64,000 nt of DNA, from the NCBI GenBank assembly GCA_965222895.1, contig CBDCVB010000002.1, positions 2,232,001 to 2,296,000 of the forward strand, given 5' to 3'. How positions within the stretch are numbered: the stretch's first letter is position 1; each line of letters starts with the position of its first letter. The stretch is from Bin87 sp965222895. Its GTDB lineage: Bacteria; Chloroflexota; Dehalococcoidia; Lucifugimonadales; UBA3495. Positions 1 through 10,327 of the stretch are shown one piece after another. The position numbers and the translations under genes are program-made. The notes below the pieces were generated by a model, which searched no databases, had not been told where the DNA came from, and saw nothing but the letters and a program-made list of their open reading frames with translations.

Positions 1-1
1 C

Positions 2-94
2 ACCTTCGCGTTCATTGGCGGCAAGACCGTCTCGACCTTCGAGATACCGGCCGAACAGGAGCGACAACAACTGGGGCGACAGGCCGGGGAGTAA
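2..94 (+). CDS. C-terminal tail of an unidentified gene (cut by window start)
   Basis: An open frame enters from the left edge and ends at TAA (92-94). The visible tail begins TFAFIGGKTVSTFEIPAEQE and is followed by about ten residues. It is too short to assign. The composition is ordinary for a soluble protein end. It could be another piece of the restriction/methyltransferase region to its right, but nothing in the sequence proves that. Confidence 0.35.
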   Translation, partial: TFAFIGGKTVSTFEIPAEQERQQLGRQAGE

Positions 95-385
95 AAACAC
101 ATAACGAAGAAAGCAGAATTCGTCAGCCCACTCCCCGCCGGGATACACCGCCCCACAAGGACGGCAGTACTTCCGGATAGGTTCGCCAGGTGCGCATCGA
201 GATCCACCCGTACCAGCCACTGAGCTCGATGCTGGACTGATGCTGACCCTACAGAAGGCGCAATATACCCGAACGCCTATGGTCAGGCTAGTACTGGTTC
301 AAATCAGTATTGTAAGTTGTATTAGTGAAAGGCCTACAAATGCTACGCTGACCGCAAGATCGAATGGTGGGGAGGTGTGGCAAAC

Positions 386-1532
386 ATGGCCCTGGAGCAA
401 TACGCAGTACGGTTGACGCCGGAGGAGCGGGAGCAACTGAGCCGACTGCTACGTAGCGGCAAAAGTTCGGCTCGCATCGTCGCCCGGGCGCGCATTCTAC
501 TTAAAGTTGATGAGGGATGGAACGCACCTCAGGTGGTGGCCGCTTTGGACGTGTCCAAGGGTACGGTGTACCGGGCCAAAAGGCGGTACGCTGAGGAAGG
601 TTTGGATGGCGTGTTGCAGGATCGGGTCCAGGCCAACCGGTATCGCAAGCTGGACGACAAGGGCGAGGCCCACCTGATTGCCCTGGCGTGCAGCCCAGCG
701 CCCGCTGGCCACGACCACTGGACCTTGCAGCTGCTGGCCGACCGAGTGGTGGAGTTGGGGTTGGTGGAGTCGTTATCGTACGAGACGGTGCGGTTGAGGC
801 TCAAAAAAACGTCCTCCAGCCGTGGCGGAAGCAGCAGTGGTGCATCCCGAAAGTAGGCGGCGAATTCGTGGCGGCGATGGAGGACGTGCTGGACTTGTAT
901 GCTGAGCCCTACGACCCCGATCGGCCGGTGGTCTGCTTCGATGAGACCTCGACCCAGTTGCTGGCCGACGCCAGGGCGCCCATCCCAGTGCAACCGGGAC
1001 CACCGCGGCGCCAGGATTACGAGTATCGCCGCGGCGGCACCCGCAACATCTTCCTGACCTGCGAGCCCCTGGCGGGCTGGCGACACGTGGCGATTACCGA
1101 GCGCCGCACCATGGAAGACTTCGCCCACCAGATGCGCTGGCTGGTGGATGAGGCTTACCCCGATGCCCCGGTGGTGCGGGTGGTTCTGGACAACCTGAAC
1201 ACGCACCGCATGGCTTCCCTCTATGAGACCTTCCCCGCCGCCGAAGCCCGGCGCATCGTGAAGTGGCTGGAGTTTCACCACACGCCCAAGCACGCCAGTT
1301 GGCTCAATCCTGTCCTGAGCTTGCCGAAGGGATGGCGGAGATCGAGTTCAGCGTGTTGACCCGGGCCTGTCTCCAGGGGCGTAATCCCGACGAGACTGCC
1401 CTGCAGCAAGCCATCAACGCCTATGCGGCCGAGCGCAATGCGGCGAGGGCCACCATCAACTGGCGGTTCAACACCCAGGACGCCCGAGCCAAACTGCATC
1501 GCCTATATCCCTTCAATTTCAAGATTGATTGA
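386..1532 (+). pseudogene. IS630 transposase, two frame changes
   Basis: Three overlapping frames together encode one IS630 DDE transposase: an N-terminal helix-turn-helix part (starting MALEQYAVRLTPEEREQL), a central part with the first two catalytic aspartates (VCFDET and VVLDNLNTH), and a C-terminal part with the catalytic Glu in MAEIEFSVL. The first change of frame (-1) falls at a run of seven A (803-809), where an IS630-type programmed frameshift is possible. The second is caused by a 23-bp insertion at 1309-1331, exactly between WLN and MAEIE, which are contiguous in the family. The second change disables the gene. Confidence 0.85.
1309..1331 (+). repeat. 23-bp mini-insertion inside IS630 transposase
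   Basis: The bases CCTGTCCTGAGCTTGCCGAA plus GGG interrupt the junction WLN|MAEIE of the transposase. They do not belong to the family and shift the frame by 23 nt. The sequence resembles a dispersed short palindromic-type repeat seen in many bacteria (recognised in translation as VLSLPKG or CPELAEG); that identification is from memory. Confidence 0.65.
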
Positions 1533-2322
1533 GTACTAGGGTCAAGGATGTGTGGGGTTGGGACACCGACGTGCATCCGGCCTGGAAAGCCAGTATTGCC
1601 GACGATTACCCGGCGGTTCACGCGGCGATTGAAGCAGTGGAAGCCTGCGGCCACGAGAACCAGGCCGTCTATATCGCATACATGGTAATCCGGCTACTGG
1701 AATGCCGGCGGGTTCTAAAGCCGACGGGCAGCATCTACGTACACTGCGACGACCGGGCCAACAGTTACCTGCGGATGCTGCTGAACGCCATTTTCGGGGC
1801 CGATAACTTCCGCAACGAAATCGTGTGGCGCCGGGCCACGTCCCACAACGACTCCACCCGCTGGGGGCGCATCCTGGACACCATCCTGTTCTACGGCAAA
1901 ACCGATGTTCATACGTGGAACGGCGACGCGATCACGGAAGCCAAGACCGATGCTGATTTGCAAGTAGCGTATCCGTCTACGGATGAACGTGGGCACTATC
2001 GGAGTGACAATCTTACTGGCCCGATGCACAGCGCCAAGCAGGGCAGCCCCAGCACCTTGCCCTGGAAGAACTATGACGTATTCGGGATGGGGCGGGTGTG
2101 GTCCGTTCCCAAGACCGGCAAGTATGCTGAATACATCGAGCGGGAGTTTATCCCCGGCTACCGATCCATTGACGATATACACGCCCGGCTGGACGCACTG
2201 GACGAAGCAGACTTGATTTACCATCCCAAGCGGGGCCGGTGGCCTGGCCTCAAGCGATACGCCGCCGCTGACACTGGCAATCCGCCGCAGAACTTGGTGC
2301 TCAACCCTACCGGCTTTACTAA

Positions 2323-3429
2323 CTGATGTTACGCAGCCTTGAGGAGTTGGAGTTCGTCAAAGGCCTGGCGAACCGCCTTGAGATATATCCGGGTTCGCAA
2401 GGCAAAATGATTCAGCTGGTGGGTCATACTGAGCCATTCCAAGCGACAGGCCGAGTAGATTGCCATGAAACAGTGGTTGCTTTGAGTTCGGACGGTCTTC
2501 CCCGGCGACTTGGCCAGCGCGGCGTTGCCCTTGAGCGTCTTGTGAAACGTCTCCACTTTCCACCTTTGTTGGTAGATCGTTCTAATGCTCTCGCCTTCAC
2601 TGTCCAATTCGCTGCAAGCCAGATAGAGAGTCCCAGTGCTGCCGTCTTTGTTCTTAAAGATCTGGCGCAGCAGCAGGACCGGAAAGTCCAGTCCCCGCAG
2701 CCAGCCGCGCACTGGTTGACCTTCCGGCAGGTCCAGCGTGTCGATCCGGTGAAAGCTGCCCTGAAGTTTCGCTGCATGGCTCAATGCTGCTGTCCGGTTG
2801 GATTTGAGCGCGATAATGAACTCCTTGTTCAAGTCCTTGTGGCTGAAACTCAGGTTTTCTTTGGACGAAAACCAACTGTCGGCCAGCACATAGCGATACT
2901 CCAGCTGGTTCTGCTGACACACCTTGAGCATCCGGCGCATCAGTTCGTTCTTGGAGACCGCGCTCCTGCGCTTGAGCCGACCGGTGTTCGCATCCTTGAA
3001 CATATTGGGCTTGCGGATGATTTCGTAGGCCACTGGCAGCGTTATACTCTGCGCGTGGTAAACGCAGTTGAGGATGTTAATGCCCTTGATGGTTCGGTTC
3101 TTGCTGTGATCGAAGTGCCAGGTGACGATCTCGTTCTCGTCGGTATAGGGCTTTTCCTCAATGGTATCGTCAAATATCAGCGCGCCATTGGGCGGTTCGA
3201 TCTTTCGCACCATGAGCTTGACCAGCTGCCAGAGGGTCCTGGAGTCGTAGCCCTCCTGGGACAGCAAGCGGGTTATCCGGTCATGGCTGACTTCCCCTTC
3301 CAGCATATTGGACAGGCCGGTGGCTGTCGCCGCCCCAAAGGAGCTCAGCAGGTAATCGCTATAGAGTTCGGTCAGTTCTTTATTCATGCTTCAAAGATAG
3401 CAGTTTCTGCAGCCGGTGCGTAAGGTCAG
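2323..3429 (-). mobile_element. IS4-superfamily insertion sequence with 7-bp target duplication
   Basis: Terminal inverted repeats are CTGATGTTACGCA (from 2323) and TGCGTAAGGTCAG (to 3429). The flanks are a perfect 7-bp direct repeat TTACTAA (2316-2322 and 3430-3436). The copy interrupts the methyltransferase-HNH gene. The clean ends and intact transposase suggest recent insertion. Confidence 0.88.
2329..3387 (-). CDS. IS4-superfamily DDE transposase
   Basis: An intact 352-residue transposase. Visible motifs are ALIFDDTIEEKPYTDEN (first Asp), YVLADSWFSSKENL (second Asp) and IYQQRWKVETFHKTLK (the YREK-like region with catalytic Glu). It starts at ATG 3387 and fills almost the whole element. 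The exact IS subgroup cannot be set by eye; IS4, IS701 and unclassified relatives share these motifs. Confidence 0.85.
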   Translation of the reverse strand: MNKELTELYSDYLLSSFGAATATGLSNMLEGEVSHDRITRLLSQEGYDSRTLWQLVKLMVRKIEPPNGALIFDDTIEEKPYTDENEIVTWHFDHSKNRTIKGINILNCVYHAQSITLPVAYEIIRKPNMFKDANTGRLKRRSAVSKNELMRRMLKVCQQNQLEYRYVLADSWFSSKENLSFSHKDLNKEFIIALKSNRTAALSHAAKLQGSFHRIDTLDLPEGQPVRGWLRGLDFPVLLLRQIFKNKDGSTGTLYLACSELDSEGESIRTIYQQRWKVETFHKTLKGNAALAKSPGKTVRTQSNHCFMAIYSACRLEWLSMTHQLNHFALRTRIYLKAVRQAFDELQLLKAA

Positions 3430-4502
3430 TTACTAACTTCAGTACCAGGAGCGGAGAATACACCAAAGCAACCCCGGCGACGTGGTAATGGACATCTTCG
3501 CCGGCTGCGCTACCACGGCAGTTGCCGCCGAGAATCTGGGGCGGCAGTGGATTGCCAGCGATATGGCTTACCGGAGCTGGACTATGCTCAAACGTCGCTT
3601 TTACCTCACCGGCGTCCGGCTGACGGGCATGACTGACGCTACCATAGACGCTATGGCGTCGGTGAAAAAGAGCAAGGGATTCCAATTGCCGCAGCAGTGG
3701 ACCAGCGGGTATGTCATTGGCCCCAACGAACTGCCGGAGCGCAACGATGCTAACCCCGACCCTGAGATTGACCCATTACTGCTCCGGCGGCATGGTCGGA
3801 CTGTTCAAAATGCCAACTGGTCGGGACGTATACCGAAAGAGGAAGCCAAGCAACTGCTGATTAATACCTTTGGGCCGGCCTGTTGGGGTTGCGGCTACGT
3901 GCCGCCGCAATTCCCCAACGGCGAACTGGATCTGACACTGCTGGAAGTAGACCACATTCGGGCACGTCGTCCGTCGGAAGGAACTCCCGGCGACGACGAA
4001 CTGTACAACCTGGCCTTGCTGCACCCTACCTGCAACCGGGGCAAAAGCAACCGACTAACGCTGGAAGGGTTGCGGGAATACAACGCTGACAACGGGAGAC
4101 TGTTAATCAACACGGTCGGCGACCTGGTTGACCTGTTTGAGGCGCAGCAGTTCGCCAGCCGCGAGATTCTGCGGCGGGGCATACAAGGCGAACTACTGGC
4201 GGCGGAGTTGATGATGATGTGGGTCGCCATTTCTGTTCTTCTTGGGATACTTCTTGTTGCTGGCTCGGTGCTATCGGCGATGATGCTTGATGACGCAAAC
4301 ATCGGGCGTGTGCTTCTTTTAGCAGGGTTATTCTCCCTTGCGATTGCCGTTTTTCTAGGTGTGCCTGTCTGCTTTTGAGCAACAATAAGGCCAACAGCAA
4401 AATACACAACCCTGTCAGCAAGGATGCGCCAATCGCGTTCACAATGCTCTCTTCCATTTTTTCAACCCCCTAACCAGTTGTTCGGCACAAGCCCCTAACG
4501 GC

Positions 4503-4640
4503 CTATTGCGTTACCACATCACCTTGAGAGACAATCTCGATCGGTGAGCCTTCTTGCACTCCCCATTGCTGAGCGATTGGCTTGGGGATCCGCACCGCCA
4601 AACTGGTGCCCCATTTCGATATATGCGCTTTTACACCCAT
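4503..4640 (-). CDS. Truncated MazE/AbrB-like antitoxin
   Basis: The protein begins MGVKAHISKWGTSLAVRIPK and continues with AQQWGVQEGSPIEI, the classic SpoVT-AbrB swapped-hairpin DNA-binding domain of MazE-type antitoxins. It stops after 45 residues, about half the usual length, so the toxin-binding tail is missing. No toxin gene follows on the same strand, only the IS5 element on the other side. It is most likely a degraded antitoxin or a solitary regulator. Confidence 0.65.
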   Translation of the reverse strand: MGVKAHISKWGTSLAVRIPKPIAQQWGVQEGSPIEIVSQGDVVTQ

Positions 4641-4821
4641 CAGAAACCCTCCGTACCATATCGTTATTATAGATTCAAGACGCGCCCTCGGCAACGCTGG
4701 GATCATAGCAACGCTGGAATCGACATTGCTCAGCAATTTGCCGACGGACGCCCTTGGCAAAGGCTCGGTACCAGGGGGTTGTGCAGAATATGCGTGATGA
4801 GCGACTGAAAAATAAATTGCA

Positions 4822-6043
4822 TTAGGGATACTCTGAACAAGACCGGCAAGAGCCGGGGATTGTGTTTACCGGGGCAGTTTTCCGGAAATAGTTGGCCCTC
4901 TGCCCGTTTTTGCGGATATTCAGCCCTCTGATTTTGCTCTCATCGGGGCCGTGATGGGCTTGCACCGGCTCCGGCGGTGGTATGGGGGCGATTTGGGCAC
5001 AATTCTACCCCGTCAGGCCGCCAGGCGACTCTCCGCCGTTAGCAGGTTGCCCAGCCCGAACAGCAGCGCCAGCCGCTCCGCGTTCTTGACCAGGCCCCGG
5101 TAGCGTACCTTGGCGTAGCCGAACACCCGCTTCAGCCTCAGGAAGGGATGCTCCACTTTGGCTCTCACCGACGCCTTTGCCTGCTCCGCCAGCGCCTCAT
5201 CGCTATCAGGCGCCAGCTTCCGCCGTCGGCCCGGCCGCATCGCCACCCGCCATTCCACCGCCAGCTCCATGTTCTCCTCCCTCCGGTGAACCCCCTGATA
5301 CCCCGCATCACCCCATACCACAGTCTCGCCCCCGTGCAGCAGATTGTGCGCCTCCGTAACATCGTGCACGTTGGCTGCCGTGGTGGTCATGCTGTGCACC
5401 ACTCCCGTGTCGGCATCCACTCCGATGTGCACTTTCATCCCGAAGTGCCACTGGTTCCCCTGCTTGGTCTGATGCATCTCCGGGTCCCGCTCCCTGGCCC
5501 GGTGCTTCGTGGACGACGGCGCCTCGATGATGCTGGCGTCCACGATGGTCCCTTCCCGCAGCCGCAGTCCCTGCGACTCCAGATGGGCGTTGATTGCTGC
5601 GAACAGCCCCTGACCCAGGCCGTGCTGCGCCAGCAGATGGCGGAAGTTCAGAATCGTGGTCTCGTCGGGCATCGCCTCCGACAGCCTCAACCCCACGAAC
5701 CGCCGCACCGAGGCCGCCTCGTAGAGCAGGTCCTCCATGCCCGGGTCGCTGAGTTGTAGAACAACTGCACGCAGTGGACTCTCAGCATAACGGACAGTGG
5801 GTAGGGATGGCGGCCTCGGCCCGCCTTGGGGTAGCAGGGCCGGATGCGTTCCTCCAGCCGTTGCCACGGAATCAGTCCATCCATGCGCTCCAGGAACAGC
5901 TCGCGGCGGGTCTTGCGCTTCTTGCCCTGGTATTCCAGGTCAGCAAACGTCGGCTGGTCCATCTGCGCTCACTCCTCCACCGGCATCGGGGCTTCCAGAC
6001 TTACTATGCCATATCCCGCCAGACTTGTTCAGAGTATCCCTAA
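4822..6043 (-). mobile_element. IS5-family insertion sequence
   Basis: The element is bounded by perfect 20-bp inverted repeats (TTAGGGATACTCTGAACAAG at 4822-4841 and its complement at 6024-6043). It holds one transposase gene on the minus strand. The outer TTA/TAA may include target bases, as IS5 relatives duplicate short TNA-type targets. Confidence 0.88.
5013..5962 (-). pseudogene. IS5-family transposase with one-base frameshift
   Basis: Starts MDQPTFADLEYQGKKRKTRR at 5962. The family motifs are present in order: GLRLSEAMPDETTILNFRHL, then GTIVDASIIEAPSSTKHR (catalytic Asp), HIGVDADTG, VVWGDAGYQGVHRREE (second Asp) and a C-terminal FGYAKVRYRGLVKNAERL with the Glu region. Near 5758 one C is missing in the codons for FYN-LSDPGM, splitting the gene into an N-terminal frame (5687-5962) and a C-terminal frame (5013 to about 5758). 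A programmed frameshift is less likely, as no slippery run is seen. Confidence 0.85.
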
Positions 6044-6182
6044 CACTGGGACTGTGACGGAGGTAGGCCGCATGATCTCGTGTCGTCACGTCCGTCGCTG
6101 TTGGAGCATTGACCAGGTGCGGCAAGGGGCATATCCTTGAATAAGGTTCAAGAACGTGAGGGAATCTGGGAGGGCACCTGAT

Positions 6183-6428
6183 ATGGCTTCAAGCAAACGC
6201 CTGCTGCCGACGGGGGAGTGCTGGTGCGGATGCGGTGCCGAGACAGCAATTGGGTCTTTCTTCCTGCCAGGGCATGACAAGACCGCTGAGTCCGCCGTGA
6301 TTTCGGTTGAGTACCGCGGTGTTCCCCGCTTCCTAGTGGAGCATGGCTATGGCCCGGCAGGCAAGAATCCCAAGCAGGAGATGGCCGAGTGGCGCTCCAA
6401 GGGCAAACAGGGGAGCAAAGCGCGATGA
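6183..6428 (+). CDS. Small Cys-rich protein preceding hsdM
   Basis: An 81-residue protein beginning MASSKRLLPTGECWCGCGAE, with a CWCGCG cluster and FLPGHD motif that could bind a metal. Its stop overlaps the hsdM start as ATGA (6425-6428), so it is translationally coupled to the restriction-modification operon and is probably its first gene. I do not recognise a named family. The context suggests an accessory or regulatory part of the type I system. The upstream ATG at 6156 is possible but has no better ribosome site. Confidence 0.6.
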   Translation: MASSKRLLPTGECWCGCGAETAIGSFFLPGHDKTAESAVISVEYRGVPRFLVEHGYGPAGKNPKQEMAEWRSKGKQGSKAR

Positions 6429-8017
6429 CGACGGAACGGAGGAAACGGAATACCTCTAGCCCTGAGACTGCTTCGGGTGATGGCGACAAGGTTGCAGGCT
6501 ACCGCACTGCGCTCTGGCAGATGGCCGATGCTCTGCGCGGCAGCATGGACGCCGCCGAGTACAAGCACGTGGTCCTCGGCCTTATATTCCTCAAGTACAT
6601 CTCCGATGCCTTTGAAGAGAAACGCGCTGAGACGGAGGCTGGTGGTCTGGACGACCCGGAAGACCCGGACGTTTACCGCGCACAAAGCATCTTCTGGGTG
6701 CCTCCCGAAGCCCGTTGGCCGATACTTAAATCGCAGGCCCGACAGCCTACCATCGGCCGCTTGGTGGACGATGCCATGACTGCGGTGGAGAGGGACAATC
6801 CGGCGCTCGGGGACGTGTTGCCCAAGGAGTACGGCCGGGACGCTCTGGACAAGCAGCGCCTGGGGCAGGTGGTGGACCTGGTAAGCAACATCCAGGTCGG
6901 CGGTGCCGAGACTCAGGCAACCGACGTGCTGGGTCGGGTTTACGAATACTTCCTGGAACAGTTCGCCTTGGCCGAGGGTCGCAAGGGTGGCGAGTTCTAC
7001 ACCCCCCGCTCGGTAGTGCGGCTACTGGTGGAGATGCTGGAGCCATACCAGGGCCGGGTCTATGACCCGTGTTGCGGGTCGTCGGGCATGTTCGTCCAGT
7101 CGGTGGAGTTCATCCGCGCCCACGCCACGGGCAACGGCAACGGCGGCAGGGCCAGGGGCGACATCTCCATCTACGGCCAGGAGTCCAACTACACCACTTG
7201 GCGGCTGGCCCGGATGAACCTGGCAATCCGGGGCATCGAGGGCCAGATTGCCCAAGGCGACAGCTTCCACAACGACCGCCACCCCGACCTGCGGGCGGAC
7301 TATGTCCTAGCTAACCCGCCCTTCAACGTCTCCGACTGGGGCGGCGAAAGGCTGCGGGACGACAAGCGGTGGGAGTACGGTGTACCGCCGGTGGGCAACG
7401 CCAACTTCGCCTGGGTGCAGCACTTCCTGTACCACCTGGCGCCCCGGGGCATCGCCGGGTTCGTGCTGGCCAACGGCTCCATGTCGTCCAATCAATCCAA
7501 CGAGGGGGAAATCCGCAGGAACATCATCGAAGCTGACTTGGTGGACTGCATCATCGCCCTGCCGGGACAGTTGTTCCGTTCCACCCAGATACCCGCCTGC
7601 CTCTGGTTCCCGCGCCGGGGGCGGCGCGACGAAGAGCGCACAGGCGAGACCCTGTTCATCGACGCCCGCAAGTTGGGATATATGCTGGACCGCACCCACC
7701 GGGACCTGTCTGCCGGGGACATCGCCCGCATCGCCAACACTTACCACACTTGGCGGGGCGGCGATATCCCCGGTGGTTACGCCGACGTTCCTGGATTCTG
7801 CAAGAGCGCCTCGTTGGAGGAAATCCGCAAGCACGGGCACGTCCTCACCCCAGGCCGCTACGTGGGCGCCGAGCCACAACTCGATGACGGCGAACCCTTC
7901 CAGGAGAAGATGGCCCGCCTCACCGGCCAGTGGCGGGAACAGCAGGAAGAAGCCCGGCGGCTGGATGCCGCCATTGCGGAAAACCTGGAACGGCTGGGGT
8001 TCGGCGACGTGGGTTAA
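6425..8017 (+). CDS. hsdM: Type I restriction-modification methyltransferase subunit HsdM
   Basis: A 530-residue adenine-N6 methyltransferase subunit. It has an N-terminal HsdM helical domain (LRGSMDAAEYKHVVLGLIFL), then the SAM-binding motif I DPCCGSSGMF near residue 212 and the catalytic NPPF (LANPPFNVSDWGG) near residue 297. Length and motif order are normal. In the complex it pairs with HsdS to methylate the target and with HsdR to restrict unmodified DNA. The start at 6425 overlaps the preceding stop. A toxin-antitoxin pair separates it from hsdS. Confidence 0.95.
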   Translation: MTTERRKRNTSSPETASGDGDKVAGYRTALWQMADALRGSMDAAEYKHVVLGLIFLKYISDAFEEKRAETEAGGLDDPEDPDVYRAQSIFWVPPEARWPILKSQARQPTIGRLVDDAMTAVERDNPALGDVLPKEYGRDALDKQRLGQVVDLVSNIQVGGAETQATDVLGRVYEYFLEQFALAEGRKGGEFYTPRSVVRLLVEMLEPYQGRVYDPCCGSSGMFVQSVEFIRAHATGNGNGGRARGDISIYGQESNYTTWRLARMNLAIRGIEGQIAQGDSFHNDRHPDLRADYVLANPPFNVSDWGGERLRDDKRWEYGVPPVGNANFAWVQHFLYHLAPRGIAGFVLANGSMSSNQSNEGEIRRNIIEADLVDCIIALPGQLFRSTQIPACLWFPRRGRRDEERTGETLFIDARKLGYMLDRTHRDLSAGDIARIANTYHTWRGGDIPGGYADVPGFCKSASLEEIRKHGHVLTPGRYVGAEPQLDDGEPFQEKMARLTGQWREQQEEARRLDAAIAENLERLGFGDVG

Positions 8018-8030
8018 ACGCGGCGGCACC

Positions 8031-8079
8031 TTGAAGCTGGGTTCTCGGATTGGCTATAATCTAGCCATGTAATCTAGCC
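8031..8079 (+). promoter_or_regulatory. Probable promoter and operator of phd-vapC
   Basis: A sigma70-like promoter lies in the hsdM-phd gap: TTGAAG (8031-8036), 18 bp, TATAAT (8055-8060). The 10-mer TAATCTAGCC occurs twice, at 8057-8066 and 8070-8079, overlapping and just after the -10 box, a layout expected of an autoregulatory Phd operator. GGAGG follows before the phd ATG at 8090. Confidence 0.6.
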
Positions 8080-8089
8080 GGAGGCAGTT

Positions 8090-8347
8090 ATGCTTGAATG
8101 GTCCTTACAGGATGCAAAAAACCGATTCAGCGCTGTGGTGGATGCCGCCCTGGCAGGAGAACCCCAGAAAGTAACCCGAAGGGGCAAGCCTGCAGTGGTC
8201 GTGATAGCCGTTGAAGAGTACGAGCGGCTGCGCAAGCGGGAGCCTGACAACACTCCCACCTTTGTGGATCACCTGTTGGCCATACCCAAAGGCGGCGACT
8301 TCGATTTTGAGCGATGGCCGCTGGAGCCCCGTCCGCTGGACCTGTAA
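8090..8347 (+). CDS. Phd/YefM-family antitoxin
   Basis: An 85-residue protein that begins MLEWSLQDAKNRFSAVVDAA and continues KVTRRGKPAVVVIAVEEYERL, the typical Phd/YefM dimerisation and DNA-binding fold. The C-terminal tail (FDFERWPLEPRPLDL) resembles the disordered toxin-binding segment of antitoxins paired with PIN toxins. Its TAA overlaps the toxin ATG by one base. It has its own promoter with a duplicated 10-mer, so it is likely autoregulated inside the hsd operon. Confidence 0.9.
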   Translation: MLEWSLQDAKNRFSAVVDAALAGEPQKVTRRGKPAVVVIAVEEYERLRKREPDNTPTFVDHLLAIPKGGDFDFERWPLEPRPLDL

Positions 8348-8772
8348 TGTTGTTGCTGGACACGAATGTAGTATCTGCCCTCCGCCGGCCTGACAGACAC
8401 CCTCAAGACACTCAGTGGGTAGCGGCGCAGCAACCCGAGGAACTGTTCCTGAGCGCGGTCACTATCGGCGAGATACGGCGGGGAATCACGCAGCAGGAAC
8501 GCCACAACGCTCCCTTCGCCCGCGAGTTGTCCGTCTGGTTGGCTCGATTGCTAACCCGGTATGGAGACCGAGTATTACCCCTGGATGTTCCCGCAGCGCA
8601 GCGGTGGGGACGTCTGTCAGCATCTCTGGGATACGACAGCGCAGACCTGATGATTGCCGCCACGGCGCTGGAACACGGCCTGACCGTAGTGACCCGCAAC
8701 GTCCGGCACTTCGAGCCGATGGGTGTACAGGTGTCCAATCCCTTCGGAGACCGGGAATCGCCGTCAGCATGA
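8347..8772 (+). CDS. vapC: PIN-domain toxin (VapC-like)
   Basis: A 141-residue PIN-domain RNase. Acidic active-site residues are visible: D5 in LLDTNV, the Glu in TIGEIRRG, the Asp in DSADLMIAATA, and the last acidic region after VVTRNVRHFEPMGV. Families of this type cleave tRNA or rRNA when the antitoxin is degraded. The ATG at 8347 overlaps the antitoxin stop (TAATG), which decides the start. Being embedded between hsdM and hsdS, the module may stabilise the restriction operon. Confidence 0.9.
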   Translation: MLLLDTNVVSALRRPDRHPQDTQWVAAQQPEELFLSAVTIGEIRRGITQQERHNAPFARELSVWLARLLTRYGDRVLPLDVPAAQRWGRLSASLGYDSADLMIAATALEHGLTVVTRNVRHFEPMGVQVSNPFGDRESPSA

Positions 8773-8795
8773 GGAAGGGCGTTACAAGAGGGGAA

Positions 8796-9034
8796 ATGAC
8801 AGTTCAAGAACTAATCGAGTTGCTGGTGGTGTACCCGCCTGGTATGCGCGTGGTTGTGGATAGCTACGAAGATGGCTATGACGACCTCGAGGAGCCCCTG
8901 ATGACCGTCCTCGAAATATGTCTGGGCGCCGGCGAATACTGGTGGGAAGGCCAACACTGCGACGCCGATGATACCCGAAGCGCAGGTAACGCCGTAGTCA
9001 AGGCCTTGGCCCTGCGCCGTCCCAGGAAATCGGC

Positions 9035-9038
<4 letters not shown>
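8796..9038 (+). CDS. Small conserved protein within the hsd operon
   Basis: An 80-residue acidic protein that begins MTVQELIELLVVYPPGMRVV and continues with DSYEDGYDDLEEP. Short proteins with this MTV.ELI..L...P....V.....DGYDDL pattern occur widely without known function. The start at 8796 has a GAGGGG site; an upstream ATG at 8769 overlaps the vapC stop and is an alternative. The stop overlaps the hsdS start as ATGA. The role is unknown; position suggests an accessory subunit of the type I or toxin module. Confidence 0.65.

Positions 9039-10326
<1,288 letters not shown>

Positions 10327-10327
<1 letters not shown>

Larger units (their letters stand above)
288..1539 (+). mobile_element. IS630-family insertion sequence
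   Basis: The element carries an IS630-type transposase and is bounded by the inverted octamers CTAGTACT (288-295) and AGTACTAG (1532-1539). IS630 elements insert at TA, often inside CTAG, which fits these ends. It sits directly upstream of a methyltransferase gene whose N-terminal third (with the NPPY-type motif region) is missing, so the insertion was accompanied or followed by a deletion. Confidence 0.75.
1540..4378 (+). pseudogene. DNA methyltransferase-HNH fusion, broken by two IS
   Basis: The part at 1540-2322 matches N4/N6 DNA methylases (RRVLKPTGSIYVHCDDRANS, then LLNAIFG..NFRNEIVW). The part from 3437 continues with the SAM-binding motif GDVVMDIFAGCATTAVAAE, followed by an HNH-type zinc domain (CWGCGY ... 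LEVDHIRARRPSEG ... LLHPTCNRGKSN). An IS lies between them, and the N-terminal DPPY region is lost at the upstream IS630. Excising the IS with one target copy does not restore the frame, so there is a further indel. The last 55 residues, from about 4213, form two hydrophobic segments (MWVAISVLLGILLVAGSVL...), probably a separate small membrane protein or a fusion by deletion. An MTase with an HNH domain could be a compact restriction system. Confidence 0.75.

Noticed and set aside
2326..3423. Plus-strand 365-residue frame over the IS at 2323-3429
   Set aside because: It mirrors the intact transposase on the minus strand, which has catalytic motifs, inverted repeats and a target duplication.
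4107..4457. Minus-strand protein with N-terminal hydrophobic segment
   Set aside because: The opposite strand continues the methyltransferase-HNH frame into two clearer membrane helices. Both cannot be right and the plus reading has better composition, though the question is open.
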